Origin: Clostridiales bacterium
GTDB lineage: Bacteria > Bacillota > Clostridia > Saccharofermentanales > Saccharofermentanaceae
Length of the DNA stretch: 64,000 bases
Direction of reading: 5' to 3'
Assembly (NCBI GenBank): GCA_017510605.1
Contig: JAFWMQ010000002.1
Coordinates: 186,001-250,000 of the forward strand
How positions within the stretch are numbered: position 1 is the stretch's first letter; every line of letters begins with the position of its first letter. The notes under the pieces were generated by a model. That model did not search any database, was not told the origin of the DNA, and saw nothing but the letters and a program-made list of their open reading frames with translations. Below are positions 35,866 through 44,700 of the stretch, in pieces. A program made the position numbers and the translations under genes.

Positions 35866-37095
35866 ATGTCAGATAATCTCAGCTTTCAGGACCTTTATGC
35901 CGACAGCGTAGCGAGTCTCGGTAAGTCTGACAAGATATCCGAAGCAACCAGAGCCAAGGTCAGGATGCTTCATGAGCAGCGCGATAAGCTTTTGAGCGTA
36001 AACGCTACAAAATGCAGCCAGTCAAGAGGCAGGATCCTCCCCGAGAATGATGGCGATATAAGGAACTGCTTTGAGCGTGACATGGGAAGGATCATCTATT
36101 CACAGGCGTTCAGACGTCTCAAACATAAGACACAGGTCTTCTTTAATCCCTCAAACGATCATATATGCTCCCGTCTGGAACACGTTATCTATGTTGATTA
36201 TATTGCTTCTACTATAGGAAGCGCGCTGAACCTCAATGTTGATCTGATAAGGGCCATCGCTTTGGGACATGATGTCGGGCATACGCCTTTCGGACACAGC
36301 GGAGAGCGGATACTCAACAAAAAGCTTAAAGAGATCGACAGCAAACTGTATTTTGAGCATGAGACTAACGGTCTCAGAGTGCTTGATGTTATTGAAAAAC
36401 ATAATAACAATAACGGCCTGAATCTTACATTCGAAGTCAGGGACGGTATTATCTCACACTGCGGAGAAGTATATTCGGAAAGAAAACTCGAACCGTGCAG
36501 GGATAAGACCGAAGCAGATAATTCATATCTGATTCCCAAGAAGGAACGCCTGGGTCCTGCGACATTAGAGGGGTGTGTCGTCAGATTTGCAGATAAGATC
36601 GCTTACGTCGGAAGAGATATCGAAGACGCTTTGAGAACAGGTGTTTTGGCAAGTGAGGTTGATGTCCCTGCAGGCGCTGATGTAATGGGAAGTTCCAATT
36701 CCGAGATCATTAATTTCCTGGTACAGGACATTATTGAGAACAGCATGGATAAAGGCTGCATCATGATGAGCGATCATGCAGGAGAAGCTTTGGAACACAC
36801 GCTTAATGATAACGTCAAAAAGATATACACAACACAAAAAGTAAAAACCTACGAGAAATACTGTGATGTAATGCTCGAAGGACTTTTCGATGCTTTTTAT
36901 GAAGCTGTCCAGAATATCGGAAAGGCATCAGAATCAAAGTCACCTGCCATCAGGAAATTTGCGGAATTCGTAAATAACCATCCTGAATACAAGGCACATG
37001 AGAATACACCGCTGCCGATCTATGTATCTGATTATATTGCAGGCATGACAGATTCGTTCGCGGTAGGATGCTTTAACGAAATATATAAGAGTTAA
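35866..37095 (+). CDS. dgt: Deoxyguanosinetriphosphate triphosphohydrolase-like protein
   Basis: 409 residues. The HD-domain motif reads LEHVIYVDYIA ... ALGHDVGHTPFGHSGE, and the start includes NDGDIRNCFERDMGRIIYSQAFRRLKHKTQVF, all typical of Dgt. These enzymes cut dGTP or other dNTPs to nucleoside and triphosphate and shape the dNTP pool. AAGGAG precedes the ATG. yfbR follows after 17 bases. The C-terminal region is helical and normal in length. Confidence 0.88.
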   Translation: MSDNLSFQDLYADSVASLGKSDKISEATRAKVRMLHEQRDKLLSVNATKCSQSRGRILPENDGDIRNCFERDMGRIIYSQAFRRLKHKTQVFFNPSNDHICSRLEHVIYVDYIASTIGSALNLNVDLIRAIALGHDVGHTPFGHSGERILNKKLKEIDSKLYFEHETNGLRVLDVIEKHNNNNGLNLTFEVRDGIISHCGEVYSERKLEPCRDKTEADNSYLIPKKERLGPATLEGCVVRFADKIAYVGRDIEDALRTGVLASEVDVPAGADVMGSSNSEIINFLVQDIIENSMDKGCIMMSDHAGEALEHTLNDNVKKIYTTQKVKTYEKYCDVMLEGLFDAFYEAVQNIGKASESKSPAIRKFAEFVNNHPEYKAHENTPLPIYVSDYIAGMTDSFAVGCFNEIYKS

Positions 37096-37112
37096 CGGGG
37101 AATACGGATAAT

Positions 37113-37739
37113 ATGGAAGAATATGGTTTTTTCGCGATGCTTGACCGCATGCAGTACATCGGAAGATGGGCTCTGATGCGCAACAGCAGGACAGAGAATA
37201 TAAAAGAACACAGTTTTGATGTGGCTGTAATAGCTCATGCGTTAACGATCCTTCATAACAGATTTGAGAAGGATAACGAAGGTGCCATCCTGCCGGATCC
37301 TTATAAAGTCCAGGCATATGCTTTATATCATGATTGCACCGAGATCCTTACAGGCGATCTGCCGACACCTATCAAGTACCGGAATAAAGAGATCACCAAG
37401 GCATATAAGGAAGTCGAATCTGAGGCAGCGGCAAGTCTGGTGGAGCTCTTACCGGATGATCTCGGTATGAGGGAAGAATACCTTGAACTTTTAGCGCCAA
37501 CAATAACAAACGAAGAAGAGATACTTATCCATAGACTTGTTAAAGCGGCAGATAAGATCGCCGCATATATTAAATGCCTGAGAGAAGAAAGCAGCGGCAA
37601 TGCAGAGTTTTCTGCTGCAAAAGAATCCACCGGAAGGATCATCAGTGAGATGAAGATGCCGGAAGTGGAATACTTCATGGAACACTTCGTTCCCTCATAT
37701 GGTTATACATTAGACAAGATAACCGGGAGGGATACTTAA
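37113..37739 (+). CDS. yfbR: HD-domain 5'-nucleotidase YfbR
   Basis: 208 residues. FFAMLDRMQYIGRWALMRN, RTENIKEHSFDVA and ALYHDCTEILTGDLPTPIKY follow the E. coli YfbR pattern, including the H...HD metal site. YfbR hydrolyses deoxynucleoside 5'-monophosphates. Lying straight after dgt, it would let the cell break both dNTP and dNMP to nucleosides. AUG start with GGGGAATACGGA upstream. Confidence 0.88.
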   Translation: MEEYGFFAMLDRMQYIGRWALMRNSRTENIKEHSFDVAVIAHALTILHNRFEKDNEGAILPDPYKVQAYALYHDCTEILTGDLPTPIKYRNKEITKAYKEVESEAAASLVELLPDDLGMREEYLELLAPTITNEEEILIHRLVKAADKIAAYIKCLREESSGNAEFSAAKESTGRIISEMKMPEVEYFMEHFVPSYGYTLDKITGRDT

Positions 37740-37742
37740 CCA

Positions 37743-40274
37743 ATGTTTGTAAGGCGTCCCGAATATTTTGCGGTTGCGGTTTTAGGCGGCCTCCTGGCAA
37801 TTACCGCATCAGTTTTTACGGTCTTGAGCCTTGATACAGGTATTACCGAACCTGACAGAAAGACTATGAAAAAGGCTGATGACATTGTTGTCCGTGCAGG
37901 TCAGCTGACTGACAGTTCTGATGAAGAGATCAGGATAGCAAAAGAACGTGTTGAAGACGGACTCGTATCATGCGGAGATTACGTTATCTCTGTTATGACA
38001 TCACCGGATTATCTATTGACCGGTGTTTCAGATAACAGATTTGCTGAAGATCTCTGCAATGTTATTTACGGAGAGATCCGTCAGGATGAGGTGAAGTATA
38101 TTCTTGAAGATCTGAAGGATCATTCAAGGATCAAAGCGATCGACAGGGCCATATCTTCAGAGGATAAAAAGCTGGGAGCATCGGAGACTCCGTCCGGCAA
38201 AGGCTCTGTTATATCAGATGTCAGCCTTGAAACAACTATTGATTCTCCTGAGAAATATACAGTCGGTATCAGGGAAGCTTCGGGTTCTTATTCGGCTACA
38301 GGAGATGAAGTGAGAACGGATTTCTTTGTGGACGGATCGCTTTATTACGGTTTCCTGAAATACTCCGATGACAATAACAGTAAATCAGACTACAGGGAAT
38401 TTGTGCTGTCATGGGATACTGCCGACTGCGCTCCCGGAAGACACGAAGTGTATGCCCTCCTGAGAAGTTCCGACGGAAGGGGAACAGTCATTTCCGGAGG
38501 CGAGATAACTATACCCGATAAAGTGTCTATTAATCCCGGTTCGGTTGCGAAGGGGTTTATTCCGAGCGGTAATACCAGCGCATGGTATATGATCGATTGC
38601 GGGGACAGTGACTGCTATATCAATTTTGCAGGACTCACGGATGATATCAGGGTATCGCTCTATGACCTTAAGGGCAATCTTATAGGTTCTAATGAGAATC
38701 CCGGTATCCCTTATGCGATGTTGAGGGGCAAAGAACAGGATACAGAGGCTGTTGCTCTTGAAACAGGAATTGCGGGAGTATCGAACTGTTTTTATATCTG
38801 TGCCAGCAGAACAGGCTCCGGTATCGATATCGAAAAAGATATCGATTTTACAATGATACAGTCCAGGGAATGTGCTTACTTTGACGGCTGTTATATGGCT
38901 GTTACCGGAGAAGATAATAACGGCAAAGTCAAACTTACCGACAGTGATAATATCACTTATGAGGTTGAGAGGAAGAAAGCAGGGATCCTGCCTATAAATG
39001 GTTCTCTTTCCGCATGCATAATCAACGATTCCACACCGGATAATTTCCTGGATATATATCCTGATTTTGATTTTCTTACCCGTGATTATGCTTACTATAT
39101 GAACGGTTCTAAAAGCATAGCTATCAGATGTACTCCTCTTGAAGGTTATTCGGCAGATGTTACGATCAAAGCGAACTCGAACGGGAATGAGGTGATCCTT
39201 GAACAGGGCCAGCTCTATGATGTTCCCGCAGGAGAGACAGTTATCACATGTACGGTTACAGGTTTTGGAGGGGTAACAGGAGATTATTCGTTCTATCTTT
39301 TGAACGGAGATGATGAGGGGGATTTTTCAGAGAATACATTGTCTAAATTCCCGTCGAGCTATTATAACGGACTGTGGTTACTGCATAGCTTATATCCCAA
39401 TTATGTATTTACCGCATACAATACAAATGTGTCTTTTGATAGCGCACTTGCTGCTGAAGACAGCCAGGGCAGAAGCCTTATCCAGAATTCCTCTTTCCCA
39501 TCTTATGTTAAGCCGAACAGCAAGGTATATGACAAGCCGGACTGGATGGCTGCAAGGACAGAAGTCGTAAGCTATTTTATGGATCCGAGAAATTACTTTA
39601 CGCCTGAAAGGATCTTTGCATTCGAGATGTTGGGATTTGATCCGAAGGTCCATACGATCGAAGGTGTCAGAGAGATCATAAGAGGATCTTTTATGGATGA
39701 CAATTCAGAATATGACTATGCCCAGATCATCTATGAAGCAGGTGAGAATGCAGGTGTATCTCCTTATTTCCTTGCGAGCAGGATAATCCAGGAGATGGGA
39801 TTTAACGGCGAGTCAGCTTTATCAAGAGGAGAGGTAACCGGATTTGAAGGTTATTATAATTTCTATGATATAGGAGCTTACGCTACTACGGAATCCGGCG
39901 GTGCCGTTATTAACGGCGCGAAATATGCCCAGTGGGGAAAAGATTGGGAAGAACATGAGATAACAGATACTGAAGCAGCTTATCTCCTGCCGTGGAATAC
40001 CGTTGAAAGATCGATCAAAGGCGGTGCGCTCTGGATCGCATCCGGTTATATTGATAAAGGACAGAATACACTGTATTTCCAAAAGTTCGATGTACTTGAT
40101 GACGGGACCGAGAGGTACAACCATCAGTATGCCCAGAATATAATGATGGCTTATTCTGAAGGTTTGAGATATTACAGAAGCTATGATTCAATAGGCATGA
40201 CAGATGCAGGTTTTGAATTCATAATACCTGTATACAATAAAATGCCCGGGTCTTATGGGAGTTTGCCTGAATGA
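37743..40274 (+). CDS. Cell-wall beta-N-acetylglucosaminidase (LytD/GH73-like)
   Basis: 843 residues. A membrane anchor near residues 8-29, then about 500 residues with two or three beta-rich modules, and a C-terminal catalytic domain from about 545. That domain has FMDPRNYFTPERIFAFEMLGF and ASRIIQEMGFNGES, with Glu684 the likely catalytic acid, and YYNFYDIGAYA, the pattern of endo-beta-N-acetylglucosaminidases such as LytD. It would cut peptidoglycan glycan strands outside the membrane. It begins 3 bases after yfbR and overlaps the next gene by ATGA. Confidence 0.78.
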   Translation: MFVRRPEYFAVAVLGGLLAITASVFTVLSLDTGITEPDRKTMKKADDIVVRAGQLTDSSDEEIRIAKERVEDGLVSCGDYVISVMTSPDYLLTGVSDNRFAEDLCNVIYGEIRQDEVKYILEDLKDHSRIKAIDRAISSEDKKLGASETPSGKGSVISDVSLETTIDSPEKYTVGIREASGSYSATGDEVRTDFFVDGSLYYGFLKYSDDNNSKSDYREFVLSWDTADCAPGRHEVYALLRSSDGRGTVISGGEITIPDKVSINPGSVAKGFIPSGNTSAWYMIDCGDSDCYINFAGLTDDIRVSLYDLKGNLIGSNENPGIPYAMLRGKEQDTEAVALETGIAGVSNCFYICASRTGSGIDIEKDIDFTMIQSRECAYFDGCYMAVTGEDNNGKVKLTDSDNITYEVERKKAGILPINGSLSACIINDSTPDNFLDIYPDFDFLTRDYAYYMNGSKSIAIRCTPLEGYSADVTIKANSNGNEVILEQGQLYDVPAGETVITCTVTGFGGVTGDYSFYLLNGDDEGDFSENTLSKFPSSYYNGLWLLHSLYPNYVFTAYNTNVSFDSALAAEDSQGRSLIQNSSFPSYVKPNSKVYDKPDWMAARTEVVSYFMDPRNYFTPERIFAFEMLGFDPKVHTIEGVREIIRGSFMDDNSEYDYAQIIYEAGENAGVSPYFLASRIIQEMGFNGESALSRGEVTGFEGYYNFYDIGAYATTESGGAVINGAKYAQWGKDWEEHEITDTEAAYLLPWNTVERSIKGGALWIASGYIDKGQNTLYFQKFDVLDDGTERYNHQYAQNIMMAYSEGLRYYRSYDSIGMTDAGFEFIIPVYNKMPGSYGSLPE

Positions 40275-41749
40275 GGAAGCAGTCTGACAGGGAAATACTG
40301 AAGATGACAGCCAAGTGCGTAACGGCTGTTTCTGTATTTGTGTTTGCTGCTTTTCTGTGTTTTTTCTGTTTTTCCAAGCGTGTCAAAGCGGATTCTGAAG
40401 TAGTTGTATCTGCTGTTGCAAGACAAACCGAGATCGGTCCGGGTGATATCCTCATTATTGACGTTGTTGCGGACAGAATGCCGGGAATTACCGATTTCGG
40501 TCCGATCCTTTTCAATTATGATTCTGACAAGGCGGATTTTATCTCTTTTGAACAGGGAAAAGATCTTGCGAATTACGTATTCTATGAGACTAAGGTCGGC
40601 GGTGAGCTGACCATTACAGCCATGGATCAGATGATGAATATCAGTGTCGATGACAACGGTGAAGAAGTGATCACTTCTTCCTTTATGTCTGAGAACCAGG
40701 TCGTTTTATTCTCGGTTATCTTAAGACTGTTCCCGGAAAGCAACGGGGATATTGACTGCTGGATCAGCGAAGTCGGAGAGTTCAGGGCATCACAGGAAAC
40801 AATTTCCGCCAAGATAGGAAGCGGTGTTACCATGCCGATCAACAGGGCCGGAATGTCCAGTGATGCAACGCTTGCATCCTTAAAGATCAAAGGAGCTACT
40901 ATCTCTCCTGAATTCAATCCGAATATTACTGATTACAGCTGCTCTGTAGAACGTTCCGTATCTGAACTCCAGGTCAACGTTATTGCGAGCAATCTTTGGG
41001 CAGCTATAATTATTGACGGCAACCAGCACCTCAGTATGGGTGAGAATGTTATCAGCATAAATGTTACCGCCCAGGATGGATCGAGTCATATGCGTTATAC
41101 GGTCCATGTCGAACGAAGGGAAAGTGACGTTCCGAGTAATGCTTCGCTGGTCGATCGGGAAGGCAACACTTATACTTTCCTGGATGCCCCGGGCGATGTT
41201 GTCATTCCAAACGGGTTTACATTGACGACCAAAAATATCAACGGATACAGCGTCCCGGCTTATGTCAGGGATGGTGTAACAAGTGTTCTTCTTTATTTAT
41301 TTGACGGAACACAATCTCCCGGATTCTATTTTTATGACAGTACCGCGAAAACTGTTATAAGGTATGATCCTGAGAATACGCTCATTGAAGCTTCTTCGAT
41401 CCACAAGATAAAAGAAGTTCCGGCAGACATAGCCATACCAGATGAATTCAGTCCGTATCAATATGATACCGGTTCTATGGTCATATCCGGATATTCCAAT
41501 AATGAAGGTGATTTTATCGTTTATCTCTCGGACGAGAAAGGCAACGATGATTTCTATTACTACGATAAGAATGACGGTTCGATCAGTCTGTACAGGTTTG
41601 CGAATAAAAAAGCGGAGATTTTGTATTCTTATCTGTTTGACGTTTTTCTTGTGATTGCTATTATTGAGGCGGTCATTATTACGGTTACCGTTTACATAGT
41701 AAGGAAAATGGTTTCCGAGAGAACTAATCCGAAGCCTAAAAGGGTATAA
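40271..41749 (+). CDS. Membrane-anchored protein with cohesin-like and cadherin-like beta-sandwich domains
   Basis: 492 residues. Signal peptide (about 15-37), a cohesin-like beta-sandwich (about 40-195; GDILIIDVVADRMPGI, LFNYDSDKADF), a cadherin-like beta-sandwich of the PF12733 kind (about 198-285; ATLASLKIKGATISPEFNP, YTVHVER), two further beta segments, and a C-terminal membrane helix with a basic tail. Secreted and anchored at both ends. ATGA overlap with the glucosaminidase gene suggests joint synthesis. Probably a scaffold or wall-binding protein; no enzyme motif seen. Confidence 0.65.
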   Translation: MRKQSDREILKMTAKCVTAVSVFVFAAFLCFFCFSKRVKADSEVVVSAVARQTEIGPGDILIIDVVADRMPGITDFGPILFNYDSDKADFISFEQGKDLANYVFYETKVGGELTITAMDQMMNISVDDNGEEVITSSFMSENQVVLFSVILRLFPESNGDIDCWISEVGEFRASQETISAKIGSGVTMPINRAGMSSDATLASLKIKGATISPEFNPNITDYSCSVERSVSELQVNVIASNLWAAIIIDGNQHLSMGENVISINVTAQDGSSHMRYTVHVERRESDVPSNASLVDREGNTYTFLDAPGDVVIPNGFTLTTKNINGYSVPAYVRDGVTSVLLYLFDGTQSPGFYFYDSTAKTVIRYDPENTLIEASSIHKIKEVPADIAIPDEFSPYQYDTGSMVISGYSNNEGDFIVYLSDEKGNDDFYYYDKNDGSISLYRFANKKAEILYSYLFDVFLVIAIIEAVIITVTVYIVRKMVSERTNPKPKRV

Positions 41750-41754
41750 AGTAA

Positions 41755-42348
41755 TTGGTTATGGATATTAAAACGATCATATTCGGCAGCAAGGATCTTA
41801 CAGAGAGCCAGGAGAAGAAAAGAAAGATCTTCATGTATCTTGTCAGCGGCGGTCTTACAACTGTCGCAAATTGGATCGTATATATTCTTTTCGATCTGCT
41901 CGTAAAATCAGACATGACGGTCTCACTTCTCGGATTTGAATTCTCGCTTAAGATCGCGGTCAAACAGATCGTCGGCTGGATAGTTGCGGTCATAGTTGCT
42001 TATATACTTAACAGGGTCACGGTATTCAGATCAAAGGGCAATGTATTACGGGAACTGATTACTTTTGCCGGGGCCAGAGTGTTATCTTTTGTCGTTCTTG
42101 AATTGGGCGTTATGTACGTTATGGTTTGGATATGTGAAGCGATAACCAAAGTCAGCGTATTAACTCCGATGGGATATATCGGATCTTTTGCTTTCACTTA
42201 CGATTATCTTGTCAAACTTATCAACTGTATCTTCGTAATCATTGCCAATTATGTATTGAGCAAAGTCATGGTCTTCAAGAAGAAGGACATGGTGGATTAC
42301 AATTCAAAGGACAAAGAGACTTCCGGAGAGGAAGAAGCCGATGCCTGA
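41755..42348 (+). CDS. GtrA family membrane protein
   Basis: 197 residues with four membrane helices in the GtrA pattern (FMYLVSGGLTTVANWIVYILF, LNRVTVFRS, YVLSKVMVFKKK). GtrA-like proteins are proposed to flip lipid-linked sugars for glycan decoration. A TTG start at 41755 is best spaced from AGGG; the ATG at 41761 is possible. It overlaps folC by 8 bases. Confidence 0.85.
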   Translation: MVMDIKTIIFGSKDLTESQEKKRKIFMYLVSGGLTTVANWIVYILFDLLVKSDMTVSLLGFEFSLKIAVKQIVGWIVAVIVAYILNRVTVFRSKGNVLRELITFAGARVLSFVVLELGVMYVMVWICEAITKVSVLTPMGYIGSFAFTYDYLVKLINCIFVIIANYVLSKVMVFKKKDMVDYNSKDKETSGEEEADA

Positions 42349-43732
42349 TGATAAGGTGCCTGAAGTTCTGACCGGAGCATTGCAGTTCGGAATAAAACCC
42401 GGTCTTGAACGCATCACCTGTCTCATGAACCTTTTGGGCAATCCTCAGGACAGTTTCAGATCCGTTCACATTGCAGGAACAAACGGCAAAGGTTCTGTCG
42501 CAACTTTTATCTCTTCCATCATGGCAGCTGACGGCAAAAAGACCGGAGTATTTACTTCTCCTTATCTTGAGCGTTTTTCTGAAAGGATCAGGATCCTGGA
42601 CGGTAAAAAGGGTCTTAAAGAATTTGCTGAAGATGACAGGACAGGAGAGATCTCTTCTGATGATCTCGACAGGTATTCGGACATGGTAAAGCAGGCCAGA
42701 GATAAGATGATATCTGAAGGTCTGTGTGATGAGCCGACTGAATTTGAACTTATTACAGCTATATGTTTTCTCTATTTTGCGGATCAGAAGATCAATGTTG
42801 CGGTTCTTGAGACAGGACTCGGCGGAAGACTTGATTCCACGAATATCGTTTCTGATCCGCTGGTTACCGTTATTACAGCAATCGGCCTTGATCACTGCGG
42901 TGTGCTCGGCAACACGGTTGCAGAGATAACAGGCGAGAAGGCGGGGATCTTCAAAGAGGGTTCTCCCTGTGTCTGTTTTGAACCTTCTCTCATGATCCTG
43001 CCTGAAGATATGAAAAGCGATGTAAGAGACACGCTTCTATGCAAGGCGCGCGAAAAGAAGACCGACATAACATTTGCCGGTACTAAGGAATCTTTTAAAA
43101 GTGCGCGTTTTACTATGGACGGCATGATGGAATTTACATATGACGGCACCACATACAAGACTGCTCTTAACGGAAGACACCAGATCGGTAATGCAATAAC
43201 TTCTATTGAAGCATGCAGAAAGTGCGGTGTTTCAGAAGATGCGATCAGGGAAGGCATAGCGCTTGCAAGGTGGAAGAGCAGAGCAGAGATATTAAGCATT
43301 GATCCGACGGTGATAATTGACGGAGGACATAATCCGCAGGGCGCCCGGAGCCTTGGCGAGACAATGAATGAGATGCTCGGAGGTTCTCTTAGAGGCAAAC
43401 CTGTACGACTTCTCATGGGAGTCATGGCGGATAAGGATGTTTCGGGTATACTCGAGGCTTATAAAGCATGCGGTCTTAATATCAGAAGCGCAGTAACCGT
43501 AAAGCCTGATAATCCCAGAAGCGAGCCTGCTGATGTTCTCGCACAGAAAATTAATTATGTGTATAATATCAGCGACGATTTGACGGCCTGCCAAAATGCT
43601 GAAGAAGGCGCGAAGCTGGCATATGAGAAATCAGTCAGTGACGGCATGATTCTTCTTGCGACCGGATCGCTTTATCTTACGGGTCAGATACGGGCTACCC
43701 TGAAAGGATTGATCGAATGCACGACTATTTAA
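42341..43732 (+). CDS. folC: Folylpolyglutamate synthase/dihydrofolate synthase
   Basis: 463 residues. The Mur-ligase type P-loop HIAGTNGKGSVATF, SPYLERFSERI and the DSTN loop (GGRLDSTNIVS) are present, with the C-terminal DGGHNPQGARSL. The family adds glutamate to folates and, in many bacteria, to dihydropteroate. It overlaps both neighbours (8 and 16 bases), so it is embedded in the operon. Confidence 0.92.
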   Translation: MPDDKVPEVLTGALQFGIKPGLERITCLMNLLGNPQDSFRSVHIAGTNGKGSVATFISSIMAADGKKTGVFTSPYLERFSERIRILDGKKGLKEFAEDDRTGEISSDDLDRYSDMVKQARDKMISEGLCDEPTEFELITAICFLYFADQKINVAVLETGLGGRLDSTNIVSDPLVTVITAIGLDHCGVLGNTVAEITGEKAGIFKEGSPCVCFEPSLMILPEDMKSDVRDTLLCKAREKKTDITFAGTKESFKSARFTMDGMMEFTYDGTTYKTALNGRHQIGNAITSIEACRKCGVSEDAIREGIALARWKSRAEILSIDPTVIIDGGHNPQGARSLGETMNEMLGGSLRGKPVRLLMGVMADKDVSGILEAYKACGLNIRSAVTVKPDNPRSEPADVLAQKINYVYNISDDLTACQNAEEGAKLAYEKSVSDGMILLATGSLYLTGQIRATLKGLIECTTI

Positions 43733-44700
43733 GCTTATGCATGATGATACAGCCTATAAATGAGTCGAGTCTCATTCTCTTTGATGTGAGTAATGAGGAA
43801 AAGACCCGTATTGTCCGCCAATATAACAGAGCATTACAAAACAGCCAGGGTGACGGTACAGATGTTGCCCAGATATTTCTTAAGCCCTTGATCGCACAAT
43901 ACCAGAAGTGGGGTGATCCGGCTTTGCTTTTCGGACTCTGCCTGGCACGCGAAGGACAGTTCAAAAGAGCCGAAGGAAGCCTTGCTTTTGCAATACAGGG
44001 AGTTCTCGGTTCTGAGCAGTACCTGACGGTTGCACAGGAGGCTTTAAGGATGGTCAGGGAGGATATTAAGAATCCCCCGGCAGATATTCCGCCTGCTGAT
44101 ATAGCGGGAAAACTGAAGAATGCCCAGATGGCATCAGGCTCGTCTCCTGCTGCCAGAATGAACTTCCAGGCACCGATCCTTACCAAGGCCCAGAAAACTT
44201 CAGAAGCTCCGCAGATGGCTTCCAGTAAAGAACGCAGGGATATTTTGATGCGTTCCGGCGGAGTGGCTGATGAACTTCCTGATGATTCAATAGATATTGA
44301 GGACATCAAATCTCCCAGAGAGAAGATGAGAATTTTGGTTATTACCTGCGTAGTAATTCTGTCAATGTTACTAGTGACGTTACTCATCATCTTTGGTATT
44401 ATTCCTCTGGTAAATAAGATCGAAGCCGGAGCTTCTGCGCAGGACAAGATAGAGTATCTTCAGGGTGAGTTCTACAAAAACAGATACGATCCTGAAGTAT
44501 CGGCGATAATGAGCGCCTACGAATCCAGTTTCGGTACAGTCTGGACACAGAATTCCCAGTTACAGGAGACTGCCCCGACTGAAAGCCAGACAGAACAGAC
44601 TACTACTACGAGTGTGACGGAGCTTACTGCGATCTTAGCCGAGACGACTACTTCGGAAGAGACGACGGAATCGATCGGAACACTTGAAGGAGAAGATTAA
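43717..44700 (+). CDS. Membrane protein with a helical-repeat N-terminus and Thr-rich tail, unknown function
   Basis: 327 residues. Residues 1-115 look like two TPR-type helical pairs (VRQYNRALQNS, GLCLAREGQFKRAEGSLAFA). A polar linker is followed by one membrane helix at about 205-233, and the outside C-terminus ends in a Thr/Glu-rich run (about 285-327). The ATG at 43717 has AAAGGA 8 bases upstream and lies inside folC. The last base of its stop is the first of the thrC ATG. I do not recognise a family. A cytoplasmic scaffold with an outer tail fits the sequence. Confidence 0.6.
   Translation: MHDYLSLCMMIQPINESSLILFDVSNEEKTRIVRQYNRALQNSQGDGTDVAQIFLKPLIAQYQKWGDPALLFGLCLAREGQFKRAEGSLAFAIQGVLGSEQYLTVAQEALRMVREDIKNPPADIPPADIAGKLKNAQMASGSSPAARMNFQAPILTKAQKTSEAPQMASSKERRDILMRSGGVADELPDDSIDIEDIKSPREKMRILVITCVVILSMLLVTLLIIFGIIPLVNKIEAGASAQDKIEYLQGEFYKNRYDPEVSAIMSAYESSFGTVWTQNSQLQETAPTESQTEQTTTTSVTELTAILAETTTSEETTESIGTLEGED

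Noticed and set aside
35866..37739. Anti-phage defence island built on dgt
   Set aside because: No defence partners, mobile elements or unusual composition lie around it; all neighbours are housekeeping or envelope genes.
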